Source of the DNA: RZZS01 sp964491785
GTDB lineage: Bacteria; Pseudomonadota; Alphaproteobacteria; Micavibrionales; Micavibrionaceae
Length of the DNA: 64,000 nucleotides
Reading direction: 5' to 3'
NCBI GenBank assembly: GCA_964491785.1
Contig: CAZBGS010000004.1
Location: 62,001 to 126,000 of the forward strand
Part shown: piece after piece, positions 44,555-52,253 of the stretch
Numbering within the stretch: position 1 is the stretch's first letter
How the letters are laid out: each line of letters begins with the position of its first letter
Notes under the pieces: model-generated
Seen by the model: only the letters and a program-made list of their open reading frames with translations
Databases searched by the model: none
What the model was told of the DNA's origin: nothing
Program-made: the position numbers and the translations under genes

Positions 44555-45007
44555 TCAGTTGAATTCAAGCACCTTTAGCTCGACGCCGATGGCGTCATGG
44601 TTGTCGTTGATACGGCCATCCTGCTTGTTTTCATAGAAGATTCCGACTTCACCGGCGCCAACACGGTCGCGGATAATTGTTTCATGGTCGCCGCGGTCAA
44701 TGACGGTGTGCGAGACCGGCGTTCCGTATTCGCCTTCGAGTTCGCTTCCGGCGCGGGACTCTTCTTCCGGGCTTACCGATCCGGCGGCAGGTTCGATGCC
44801 GGAGAGGGATTCGGCAAGCGTATCAAGGTCACGTCCGGGGCTTTCCGAAAGGGCGGAATGGGAGTTCCGGTTGAATCTGTCTCCTCCGAAATCATCAATT
44901 ACAGAAGTGCGGGCGGCTTCTTCGGCAGCTCTGGCAATGGGGAAATTCGCGGTAAAAACAAGGATTAAAGCCGCGAAAATCATGAGGTTTTCATATCTAT
45001 AGGACAT
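44555..45007 (-). CDS. Small secreted protein of unknown function
   Basis: A 150-residue protein with a signal peptide (hydrophobic MIFAALILVFTANFPIARA) and an acidic, Glu/Ser/Asp-rich mature part, then a compact C-terminal end with DRGDHETIIRDRVG and GVELKVLEF. No family recognised. Its stop is directly followed by the possible TTG start of the antiporter gene, so the two may be one transcript. Confidence 0.7.
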   Translation of the reverse strand: MSYRYENLMIFAALILVFTANFPIARAAEEAARTSVIDDFGGDRFNRNSHSALSESPGRDLDTLAESLSGIEPAAGSVSPEEESRAGSELEGEYGTPVSHTVIDRGDHETIIRDRVGAGEVGIFYENKQDGRINDNHDAIGVELKVLEFN

Positions 45008-45120
45008 CTTTTAATCCTGTACTGGTTCCCTCTTGGAAATTATTTAAGCAGTTAATAGTATAGTAGCGGAGCGGGCAATATGAAAGAGGTTGCTGCTCTG
45101 AGGCCATATTGAAGGTATCG

Positions 45121-45522
45121 ATGGAAATAGACACCGATCAGTTTGAAACCAGGATATTCGCTCCCGGAGAGATTATCCTTCATCAGGATCAGACTGGTAA
45201 AAAAGCCTATCTGATCAAGCAGGGCAAGGTCAGGGTATATCTGCAAAGGAACGGAAGGGTCGTGGATCTGGCCGAACTGGGGCCGGGGCAGATTGTCGGC
45301 GAGATGTCCCTGCTTACAGGCCACAAGAACGCGGCTACGGTCGAGGCTGTAGAAGAAGTTCAGGTTGCGGTTATCACAAAGCAGATAATAATGAAGAAAA
45401 TCGCCGCCAGCGATCCTTTGGTGCGCGAACTGGTGAAAATGCTGGTCGAGCGGATCAGATCCACTGATTCGGCCTTGCTGAAAAGCGAAACGCGTGAGTT
45501 TATCGAAATCGATTTTATCTGA
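45121..45522 (+). CDS. Cyclic-nucleotide-binding-type domain protein
   Basis: A 133-residue protein made of a single CNB/CRP-type beta-roll: RIFAPGEIILHQDQTG, YLIKQGKVRVY, GPGQIVGEMSLLTG and a C-terminal helix. No DNA-binding domain. In the phosphate-binding cassette the usual Arg is replaced (GHKNAATV), so real cyclic-nucleotide binding is doubtful. The ATG at 45121 has AAGG before it. It lies 12 bases upstream of the mutM remnant. Confidence 0.82.
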   Translation: MEIDTDQFETRIFAPGEIILHQDQTGKKAYLIKQGKVRVYLQRNGRVVDLAELGPGQIVGEMSLLTGHKNAATVEAVEEVQVAVITKQIIMKKIAASDPLVRELVKMLVERIRSTDSALLKSETREFIEIDFI

Positions 45523-45534
45523 TATATTCTTAAA

Positions 45535-46386
45535 ATGCCTGAGTTGCCCGAAGTAGAGACAGTCCGCCTGGGACTTGAAAAATATATTCTGGGACGGAGA
45601 ATTTTGTCCGCACAAAAATTCCGGCGCGGACTGCGCAACGATTTTCCGCAAGAGCTTGAGAAGGTTCTCGGCGGATATGCGGTAAATGCGGTAAAAAGGC
45701 GCGGTAAGTACATAATAATCTCTGAAAGTGCCGAAAAACCTTCGCTGGTCATGCATCTGGGGATGTCAGGCAAATTAATCGCCTGTCTGAAAGAGGCGTG
45801 CCGCGAGCCGGAAAAGCACGATCACCTGCTTTTGAAGCTGGATAACGGAACGACTGTCGTGTTCAACGATCCGCGGCGATTTGGAAGTGTGTTCCTTGCT
45901 ATGGATCCCGAACATCATCCCGCGTTATCCGGGATGGGGCCGGAACCGCTTGATCAGGAATTTACGGCGGAGATACTGCTGCAAAGCCTTAAGAGAACCG
46001 GAAGGCCGCTTAAGACCGCGCTAATGGATCAAAAAGTGGTGGCGGGGCTTGGCAATATATATGTGTGCGAGGCGCTTTTCGAAGCCGGTCTTTCGCCGTT
46101 CAGAAAATCTTCAGGCATCCGACACGATGAGGCTGAAAGACTTGCCTAAGCGATAAAAACAGTACTACAAAGAGCGATAGCAGCCGGAGGCAGCACGTTG
46201 AGAGACTATGCCAGGCCGGATGGAGAAAGCGGTTATTTCCAGCTGGATTTTTCCGTCTATGGCCGCGGCGGAGAGAAGTGTCCGGGATGCATTTGCAAGG
46301 TCATGGAAACGGGCGGAATTAAGAAAGTCGTTCAGGGCGGCCGGTCGACTTTTTTCTGCCCGATCAGACAATCCGGGGAAGAATGA
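45535..46386 (+). pseudogene. mutM: Formamidopyrimidine-DNA glycosylase, broken by an in-frame stop
   Basis: The frame starts MPELPEVETVRLG (catalytic Pro2 and Glu3 present) with the conserved Lys in KRRGKY, and continues to a TAA at 46147-46149 (about residue 205). The same frame then carries on uninterrupted to 46386 with the rest of the family domain: AIKTVLQRAIAAGGSTLRDY, VYGRGGEKCPGC and GGRSTFFCPIRQ. Thus only one codon (expected AAA/AAG) has become TAA. The zinc finger is also degenerate: the last pair reads CPIR, not CPxC, and the spacing of the first cysteines is irregular. MutM removes 8-oxoguanine; the product is probably inactive. Confidence 0.88.
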
Positions 46387-46460
46387 AGGAAACAGATTGT
46401 CATTATGATCGTTCTGCTTCACGATTTAGTAAACCAGTAGTCCGGTTTGGAGCTTGAAAC

Positions 46461-46850
46461 ATGGGTAATGCAGGAATGGAATTCGCAAGAAAGGGGCTGA
46501 TGGCAGCGGCCCTGTCCGTGGTTCTTGCCTTTCCGGCGCAAGCCGGCGGCAAGAGCGATAACCTTTTCCTTTCCTCTTTGCAGGATATTCCCCTGATGCC
46601 CGGAATGACCGAGGTTGTCGAGGAGGCAGTGGTTTTTGACAAGCCTTCGGGCCGCATAGCCGAATCGGCTGCGCTGGCCAGAGACCTGGAAAATGAGGAT
46701 ATCAGCAAGTTCTATAAACTAACCCTGCCCCAGCTTGGATGGCTGGAAACAAGGGAGGGAGCCTTCGTCCGGCAAGATGAGGAGCTGAAGATTACTGTTG
46801 CGGCGATTCAGGGCCAGAAACTGGTCAGGTTTATGGTAACGCCCCGGTAA
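46461..46850 (+). CDS. Small secreted protein of unknown function
   Basis: A 129-residue protein with a signal peptide (MAAALSVVLAFPAQAGG) and a mature part with FLSSLQDIPLMPGMTE, a helical linker and a TLPQLGWLETREGAFVRQ segment. It resembles small periplasmic proteins of unknown function near rpsT in some alphaproteobacteria. GGAG lies 8 bases before the ATG. Confidence 0.75.
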   Translation: MGNAGMEFARKGLMAAALSVVLAFPAQAGGKSDNLFLSSLQDIPLMPGMTEVVEEAVVFDKPSGRIAESAALARDLENEDISKFYKLTLPQLGWLETREGAFVRQDEELKITVAAIQGQKLVRFMVTPR

Positions 46851-46883
46851 GTCATTATCAGCGAAACCAGTTTAAGCTTTGTC

Positions 46884-46912
46884 TTGACAAAGGCACCTTG
46901 CCGCGATTAAAA
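46884..46912 (+). promoter_or_regulatory. Probable rpsT promoter
   Basis: A TTGACA box at 46884-46889 and TTAAAA at 46907-46912 with 17 bases between them, close to the vegetative consensus, placed about 70 bases before the rpsT start. Confidence 0.55.
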
Positions 46913-46983
46913 ACATCCATCCAAATGGGAAAGAATACTGCCAGCGACCTGATATACGGGCGGGCATATAAGGAAGGAAGTTA

Positions 46984-47256
46984 ATGGCTAATCACGCTTC
47001 GGCTAAAAAAAGAATACGCACAAACCAGCGGCGCGCCGTGATTAACGGCGACCGGCGCGGTCGAATTCGTACATTTATCAAAAAGGTTGAGCTGGCTCTG
47101 GCCAGCGGGGACGCTGCGCAGGCCGAGGCCGCCATTAAGGCCGCCCAACCTGAAGTATATCGTGGCGTTGCCAAAGGGATTTTGAAGAAAAATACTGCAG
47201 CAAGAAAAATTTCTCGTCTGCAATCACGTATCAAGAAAATCAAAGCTGCGTCCTGA
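46984..47256 (+). CDS. rpsT: Small subunit ribosomal protein S20
   Basis: A 90-residue basic protein starting MANHASAKKRIRTNQRRAVIN with the family Lys/Arg pattern and C-terminal KISRLQSRIKKIKA. It binds 16S rRNA early in small-subunit assembly. AAGGAAGGAAG is before the ATG. Lies upstream of dnaA, with a terminator between them. Confidence 0.97.
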   Translation: MANHASAKKRIRTNQRRAVINGDRRGRIRTFIKKVELALASGDAAQAEAAIKAAQPEVYRGVAKGILKKNTAARKISRLQSRIKKIKAAS

Positions 47257-47299
47257 TACAGTAGTAATCGCTTAAAATATTAAAATTAAAGTTCTTAAT

Positions 47300-47332
47300 A
47301 AGGCCCAATTAAGTAATTCATTGGGCCCTTTC
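47300..47332 (+). terminator. Terminator after rpsT
   Basis: GGCCCAAT (47302-47309) pairs with ATTGGGCC (47320-47327), followed by CTTTCT. It separates rpsT from the dnaA region. Confidence 0.8.
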
Positions 47333-47395
47333 TGCTGCTCGAAGTATAGCGCGAGAATTATTCTTTCTTTTTGGAATGTTCACCTTTTGATCTTG

Positions 47396-47424
47396 TTGAC
47401 CTCGATGGTAAAAAGCGGCTAGTC
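47396..47424 (+). promoter_or_regulatory. Possible dnaA promoter
   Basis: TTGACC at 47396-47401 and CTAGTC at 47419-47424, 17 bases apart. The -10 box is poor. It would give a leader of about 350 bases for dnaA. Confidence 0.35.
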
Positions 47425-47774
47425 TTAAACGATCAAATGTGGAAACGCGCTGTGGCGGCGGGTTTCGGGCTTTAGCGGCGAAAAAAACCGCTTACAGTTG
47501 CGAAATCCTCAAGTCCACGGCTTAAACCGCAGGCTATCGAGCCGGTAGAGCTCGCATGAGGTTTCGATCCGATCCGGGATAGGGGGGGAGGCCGATATCG
47601 GAACGGGTACTTGCCGTTTCTTTTGAGTAAAGGCCAGATTTTCGCTGATTAAAGAACGCCGTATGCAGGCTTTGATAAAGTCATGCAAGGGTAGACTTGT
47701 ACCCGATGAGTGGGAATTCGGGTAAAACTACCGATTAGTACAGATTTGTGGGTAAAATAAACCGGAGAATATAG
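47425..47774 (+). other. Long dnaA leader with inverted repeats
   Basis: About 350 bases without an ORF. It contains an AGCGG/CCGCT hairpin near 47474-47492 and a TACCCGA/TCGGGTA hairpin at 47700-47724. TGTGGGTAA at 47747-47755 is one mismatch from a DnaA box, but it is single, so the stretch is not shown to be oriC. It may instead be a translational control leader of dnaA. No known RNA family was recognised. Confidence 0.35.
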
Positions 47775-49199
47775 ATGCTTGACCACGGGGTTAGAGAAGC
47801 CAAGGCTTCCAACGATTCGTCCTTTTCTGAATCATATCTGCCAACACCGGAAATTCGCGGACTCTGGGAAGACGTCTACGCAAAGTTCAGAGACGAATTT
47901 GGCGAAGCCGTTTTTCGCAGCTGGCTGAAGCCGTTGTCTCTTCAGGCGTGTTACCATGGAACTCTCGAAGTATCTGTTCCTACCAGATTTATGAGGGACT
48001 GGATCCAGACACATTATTCGGCGCGCATTCTGGAGATGTGCGCGGGCGCAAACGGCGAAATCCGCAGGCTCGAAATTGTCGTCGTGCAAAACCCCATTCC
48101 GCTTGAACCCGAGGAAGCGGCACAGAATCTCCCAGCCAAGGCCAACCAGAATCGTCCCGACAGTATTTTTTCCGAACTAAGTTCACCGCTTGATGCCAGA
48201 TTTACTTTCGAGAGCTTCGTTGTCGGCAAGCCGAATGCGCTTGCCCATGCCGCTGCCCGCCGGGTGGTGGAGAGCGCAATCGTTCCGTTCAATCCGCTGT
48301 TTCTCTACGGCGGCGTAGGTCTGGGCAAGACCCATCTGATGCATGCGATCGCCTGGGCGATGGACGAGCACTGGCCGGAAAAGCGGGTGATGTATATGTC
48401 CGCAGAGAAATTCATGTACCAGTTCGTCAGGGCGGTGCGGTCGCAGGACACGATGTCCTTCAAGGAGCTGTTCCGCAGCGTCGATGTTCTGATGATCGAC
48501 GATATCCAGTTCATCTCCGGCAAGGAATCGACACAGGAAGAATTTTTTCATACCTTCAACGCCCTCGTGGATCAGAACAAGCAGATCATTATCAGCGCCG
48601 ACAAGCCGCCCCAGGATCTGAACGGTATCGAAGAGAGGCTTCGTTCGCGCCTTGCTTGGGGACTGGTCGCCGATATTCAGCCGAGCACATACGACCTGCG
48701 ACTCGGCATTCTCAGAGCGAAGAGGGAAATGCTGGGGGCCGAGGTGCCGGACGGGGTTCTCGAGTTTCTGGCGCTGAAAGTGACGTCGAACATCCGCGAG
48801 CTGGAAGGGGCGCTGAACAGAATCGTCGCGCATGCCGAAGTGGTTCGCCAGCCGATTACGCTGGAATCGACACAGGAAGTTTTGCAGGATCTGCTGCGGG
48901 CGCATAACCGCCGGATCACTATCGACGAGATTCAAAAGAAAGTCGCGGAGCATTACAATATCCGGATTTCGGATATGCATTCGGCGCGCCGCGCTCGCAA
49001 TGTCGCAAGGCCAAGGCAGGTGGCAATGTATCTCGCCAAGCAGCTGACTTCCCGCAGCCTGCCCGAGATAGGCCGCAAATTCGGCGGGCGCGACCATACG
49101 ACAGTCATGCATGCGGTGCGTAAAATAGAGGAACTTATGCAGGTCGATGAGGTTTTTACACAGGATGTAGAAATTATTCGCCGCGCTTTGACCGGCTAA
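47775..49199 (+). CDS. dnaA: Chromosomal replication initiator DnaA
   Basis: A 474-residue AAA+ initiator that opens the origin. The Walker A is GGVGLGKTHLMHA, Walker B VLMIDDIQFI; the C-terminal DNA-binding domain IV carries the signature GRDHTTVMHAVRKI. An N-terminal domain I (about 20-95) and a flexible linker precede it. The ATG at 47775 follows a GGAG-type site. It lies close to dnaN, recF and gyrB; a terminator separates dnaA from dnaN. Confidence 0.97.
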   Translation: MLDHGVREAKASNDSSFSESYLPTPEIRGLWEDVYAKFRDEFGEAVFRSWLKPLSLQACYHGTLEVSVPTRFMRDWIQTHYSARILEMCAGANGEIRRLEIVVVQNPIPLEPEEAAQNLPAKANQNRPDSIFSELSSPLDARFTFESFVVGKPNALAHAAARRVVESAIVPFNPLFLYGGVGLGKTHLMHAIAWAMDEHWPEKRVMYMSAEKFMYQFVRAVRSQDTMSFKELFRSVDVLMIDDIQFISGKESTQEEFFHTFNALVDQNKQIIISADKPPQDLNGIEERLRSRLAWGLVADIQPSTYDLRLGILRAKREMLGAEVPDGVLEFLALKVTSNIRELEGALNRIVAHAEVVRQPITLESTQEVLQDLLRAHNRRITIDEIQKKVAEHYNIRISDMHSARRARNVARPRQVAMYLAKQLTSRSLPEIGRKFGGRDHTTVMHAVRKIEELMQVDEVFTQDVEIIRRALTG

Positions 49200-49236
49200 C
49201 CGGATTTCGTCAACTATCCTCCTTCTAAACGGACTT

Positions 49237-49269
49237 ACGGCGGCTGTTTTTCACAGGCGCCGTTTTTCT
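49237..49269 (+). terminator. Terminator after dnaA
   Basis: ACGGCG and an inner CTGT pair with ACAG and CGCCGT (49237-49263), followed by a T-run. It lies between dnaA and dnaN, so dnaN probably has its own promoter. Confidence 0.85.
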
Positions 49270-49350
49270 TTGCAGAAAAAAGATTTGTTGCTTTTTGCGG
49301 GGGTGATATATTCAATAACCCAGCATAATTTAAAGGAAGATATCTGACTC

Positions 49351-50466
49351 ATGAAACTGAGCATTGACCGTGCAGCGTTACTTCGTTCTCTGAGCCACGT
49401 TCAAAGCGTAGTCGAACGCCGAACCACGATACCTATTCTCTCTAATGTGTTAATGCGTGCGGAAAGCGGCACGCTGTCGCTGGCCGCGACCGATATGGAT
49501 CTGGAGATCAGCGAATCGGTGGCCGCGCAGGTCATCGATGCCGGCGAGACGACTGCGCCTGCCCACACATTCCACGAGATCGTGCGCAAATTGCCGGACG
49601 GCTCGCAGATCGAGATCGAAGTCGATGCTTCCGGTCATAATATGGAGGTGCGCTCGGGGCGTTCGAAATTCAGATTAAGCTGCCTGCCTGTTGCCGACTT
49701 TCCGGACATTGGAAGCGGAGATTTGCCAAATGGCTTTTCGATTCGCGCTGACGAGTTCCGGGCACTGATCGACCGAACCAAATTCGCGATGTCGACCGAA
49801 GAGACCAGGTATTACCTTAACGGGATCTATTTGCATGCGGGGGAGAACGAGGGGATCGAAGTTCTCCGTGCTGTGGCGACGGACGGGCACCGGCTGGCGC
49901 GTTTTGAAATGCCGCTTCCGGAAGGGGCCGTGGATATTCCGGGAATCATCGTTCCGCGCAAGGCTGTCGGGGAATTGCGCAAGCTGATCGAGGATGCGGC
50001 GGATATGATCAATATAAGCCTTTCGCAAAGCAAAATCCGTTTCGAGTTCGATCATATCGTTCTGACTTCCAAGCTGATCGACGGTACTTTCCCTGACTAC
50101 CAAAGAGTTATTCCGGCCGGAAACGACAAGATTGTCGAACTTGATCCCAAAATCTTCACCAATGCCGTAGACCGGGTATCGACGATTTCCGACGGAAAAT
50201 CGAGAGCGGTCAAGATGGCGCTGCGCGGCAAGACGATGATACTTTCGGCCAGCTCTCCCGAGGCGGGCAGTGCAACCGAAGAGATAGAAGTCAATAGCGA
50301 AGCGGAACTGGAGATCGGTTTCAACGCCCGCTACCTGCTGGACATCACCTCGCAGATTGAAGGCGAGGGCTGCAGGATAATGCTCGCGGACGCCGCGTCG
50401 CCGACGGTGCTTCAGGATACTGCGGATCCTTCCGCGCTTTATGTCCTGATGCCGCTGCGGGTTTGA
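49351..50466 (+). CDS. dnaN: DNA polymerase III sliding clamp
   Basis: The beta clamp, 371 residues, which forms a ring around DNA. It starts MKLSIDRAALLRSLSHVQSVVERR and ends PSALYVLMPLRV, as in the family, with the ATDMDLEI and DGTFPDYQRVIP motifs in the three domains. Preceded by AAAGGAAG. It is separated from recF by a small gene. Confidence 0.97.
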   Translation: MKLSIDRAALLRSLSHVQSVVERRTTIPILSNVLMRAESGTLSLAATDMDLEISESVAAQVIDAGETTAPAHTFHEIVRKLPDGSQIEIEVDASGHNMEVRSGRSKFRLSCLPVADFPDIGSGDLPNGFSIRADEFRALIDRTKFAMSTEETRYYLNGIYLHAGENEGIEVLRAVATDGHRLARFEMPLPEGAVDIPGIIVPRKAVGELRKLIEDAADMINISLSQSKIRFEFDHIVLTSKLIDGTFPDYQRVIPAGNDKIVELDPKIFTNAVDRVSTISDGKSRAVKMALRGKTMILSASSPEAGSATEEIEVNSEAELEIGFNARYLLDITSQIEGEGCRIMLADAASPTVLQDTADPSALYVLMPLRV

Positions 50467-50623
50467 GCGATCCGGAATCGCTTTTACCATCTAATGATGA
50501 TTTGGCCTAATCCTGTAAGGTACTCATTTACAGGGATTACTTTTTTGCCAGAAAAATAAAACTTGTTTTATATGCCTGCGATCCATTATATCTGCCACGG
50601 TTAATTTGGGAGGGAGAACAATA

Positions 50624-50908
50624 ATGAAAGATGCATTTTCGATAGCGCAGGGCGGCAACGGAGTATTTAGTGATGTCAAGGCCAAGGCTCTTGATCTGCT
50701 TGAGGAATCTCGAAACAACAGGCTTGATTATCAAACATTTGTTAGCGAAAGAGAAAGAATTACCGCAGTCCTCAAAGGTTTGACCGGGGTAAAAAACTTT
50801 AAAATATGGCAGGTAGAGGATTGGCTGGGCGATATCGAGAAAAGATTTCAGCGCTCCCTGCTGACAGGCGAAAGGGGCGATAAGCCCCCGGAACCGGGAA
50901 CTTTCTAA
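50624..50908 (+). CDS. Small protein between dnaN and recF
   Basis: A 94-residue charged, mainly helical protein starting MKDAFSIAQGGNGVFS. It has no signal, membrane segment or recognised family. The ATG at 50624 follows GGGAGGGAG, which suggests real translation. Its placement inside the dnaN-recF interval is unusual; nothing about its function is shown. Confidence 0.65.
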   Translation: MKDAFSIAQGGNGVFSDVKAKALDLLEESRNNRLDYQTFVSERERITAVLKGLTGVKNFKIWQVEDWLGDIEKRFQRSLLTGERGDKPPEPGTF

Positions 50909-50971
50909 AGGCCTATCTGCTGAAAAAACTGTGGAATTCACAATATCCGCTTTTGTGGTTAATGTGGCCTT

Positions 50972-52111
50972 ATGTCCTTTGTCTCGCAATTGAAGCTCAG
51001 CAACTATCGAAATTACCGTTCGGCGGTACTTGAAAATATTTCCGGCGGGATAGTCGTGCTGAGCGGGCCGAACGGCGCGGGGAAGACAAATATTCTTGAG
51101 GCGCTTTCGCTGCTTTCGCCGGGACGGGGGCTGCGGGGGGCGGGGCTTGCGGAGATGCAGAACAACGCCGCGGGCGAGCCGGCCTGGGCAGTGTCGGCGA
51201 CGGTGGAAACCGGGAGTTCCGGAACTACGAAGATCGGAACCGGTCTTGATCCAGCGACCGGCAAGAGGCTGGTGCGGATCAACGGAGAGAGCCAGCGGGG
51301 GCAGAGCGTCCTTGCGGAATATCTGTCCTGCGTCTGGCTGACACCGCAGATGGACAGAATTTTTCTCGATTCCGCCGGGGCGAGGCGGCGGTTTCTCGAC
51401 CGGCTGGTTTTTACCTTCGATCCGGGGCATTCGGGAAGAGTGTCAAGATACGAAAATGTTTTGGGGCAAAGATCAAAGCTGCTGCGGGAAGGAAAGGGCG
51501 ACGACAAATGGCTTGCGGCGCTTGAGGCGCAGATTGCCGAGACAGGGGTCGCAATCGCGGCCGCCAGAGTCGATTACTGCGAAAGACTGCGACACGCCTG
51601 TTCCTCATGTCAGGGAAACGAGAACGGCGTTTTCCCCGAGGCGGTTGTCAATATTTCCGGCAGCCTTGAGGAATCGCTGCAAAAGGGAACCGCCCTTGCG
51701 GTCGAGGAAATGTTCAGGAAGCAGCTTGCGAAAATGCGAACGGGGGATGCGCTTGCCGGAGGGGCCGGGACGGGCCCGCACCGTAGTGACTTTCTGGTTT
51801 TTCATGCGGGAACCCGAGCTCCTGCCTCCCAGTGCTCGACCGGGGAGCAGAAGGCTTTGCTTACGGGGATGATCATTGCGCATTCGCGGCTGATTACGGC
51901 AGAGCGGGGAATGCCGCCGATACTGCTGCTGGACGAGGTCGCCGCACATCTCGACGATTGTCGCAGGAGGCTGCTTTATGAAATCCTTTCCGGAATGAAT
52001 TGTCAGGTCTGGCTGACCGGTACGGATGAAAAGATATTTTATGGAATTGATAAAAATACCCAGTTCTTCGAGGTGCAGGATTCGAAGATCAGGGCGGGCG
52101 GAGAGCCTTGA
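50972..52111 (+). CDS. recF: Recombination mediator RecF
   Basis: A 379-residue SMC-like ATPase that helps load RecA at single-strand gaps. Walker A is GPNGAGKTNILEALS; the signature CSTGEQKALL and Walker B LLLDEVAAHLD are in the C-terminal half. It lies between the small gene and gyrB in the classic dnaN-recF-gyrB order. ATG at 50972 has a weak ribosome site. Confidence 0.96.
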   Translation: MSFVSQLKLSNYRNYRSAVLENISGGIVVLSGPNGAGKTNILEALSLLSPGRGLRGAGLAEMQNNAAGEPAWAVSATVETGSSGTTKIGTGLDPATGKRLVRINGESQRGQSVLAEYLSCVWLTPQMDRIFLDSAGARRRFLDRLVFTFDPGHSGRVSRYENVLGQRSKLLREGKGDDKWLAALEAQIAETGVAIAAARVDYCERLRHACSSCQGNENGVFPEAVVNISGSLEESLQKGTALAVEEMFRKQLAKMRTGDALAGGAGTGPHRSDFLVFHAGTRAPASQCSTGEQKALLTGMIIAHSRLITAERGMPPILLLDEVAAHLDDCRRRLLYEILSGMNCQVWLTGTDEKIFYGIDKNTQFFEVQDSKIRAGGEP

Positions 52112-52253
52112 TCCAGCCGTACTGCGAGGGGGTTAACAAACTGGCGAAAACGCGCTTTTTCCCTATCTTTTCAAGGGTGCGCCTGCTATAAAAAGGGATC
52201 CATTCTTCTGATCAACAGTTGACGTAAAAACACTGTAAAAAAAGAAAAAATGC

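Noticed and set aside
45535..46386. Programmed stop read-through in mutM
   Set aside because: TAA is the strongest stop and no read-through context was seen; with the zinc-finger loss, gene decay is simpler.
47257..47774. Chromosome origin upstream of dnaA
   Set aside because: Only one near-consensus DnaA box and no clear AT-rich unwinding element; kept as a leader instead.
48183..49112. Minus-strand ORF opposite dnaA
   Set aside because: Antisense to dnaA with no motif.
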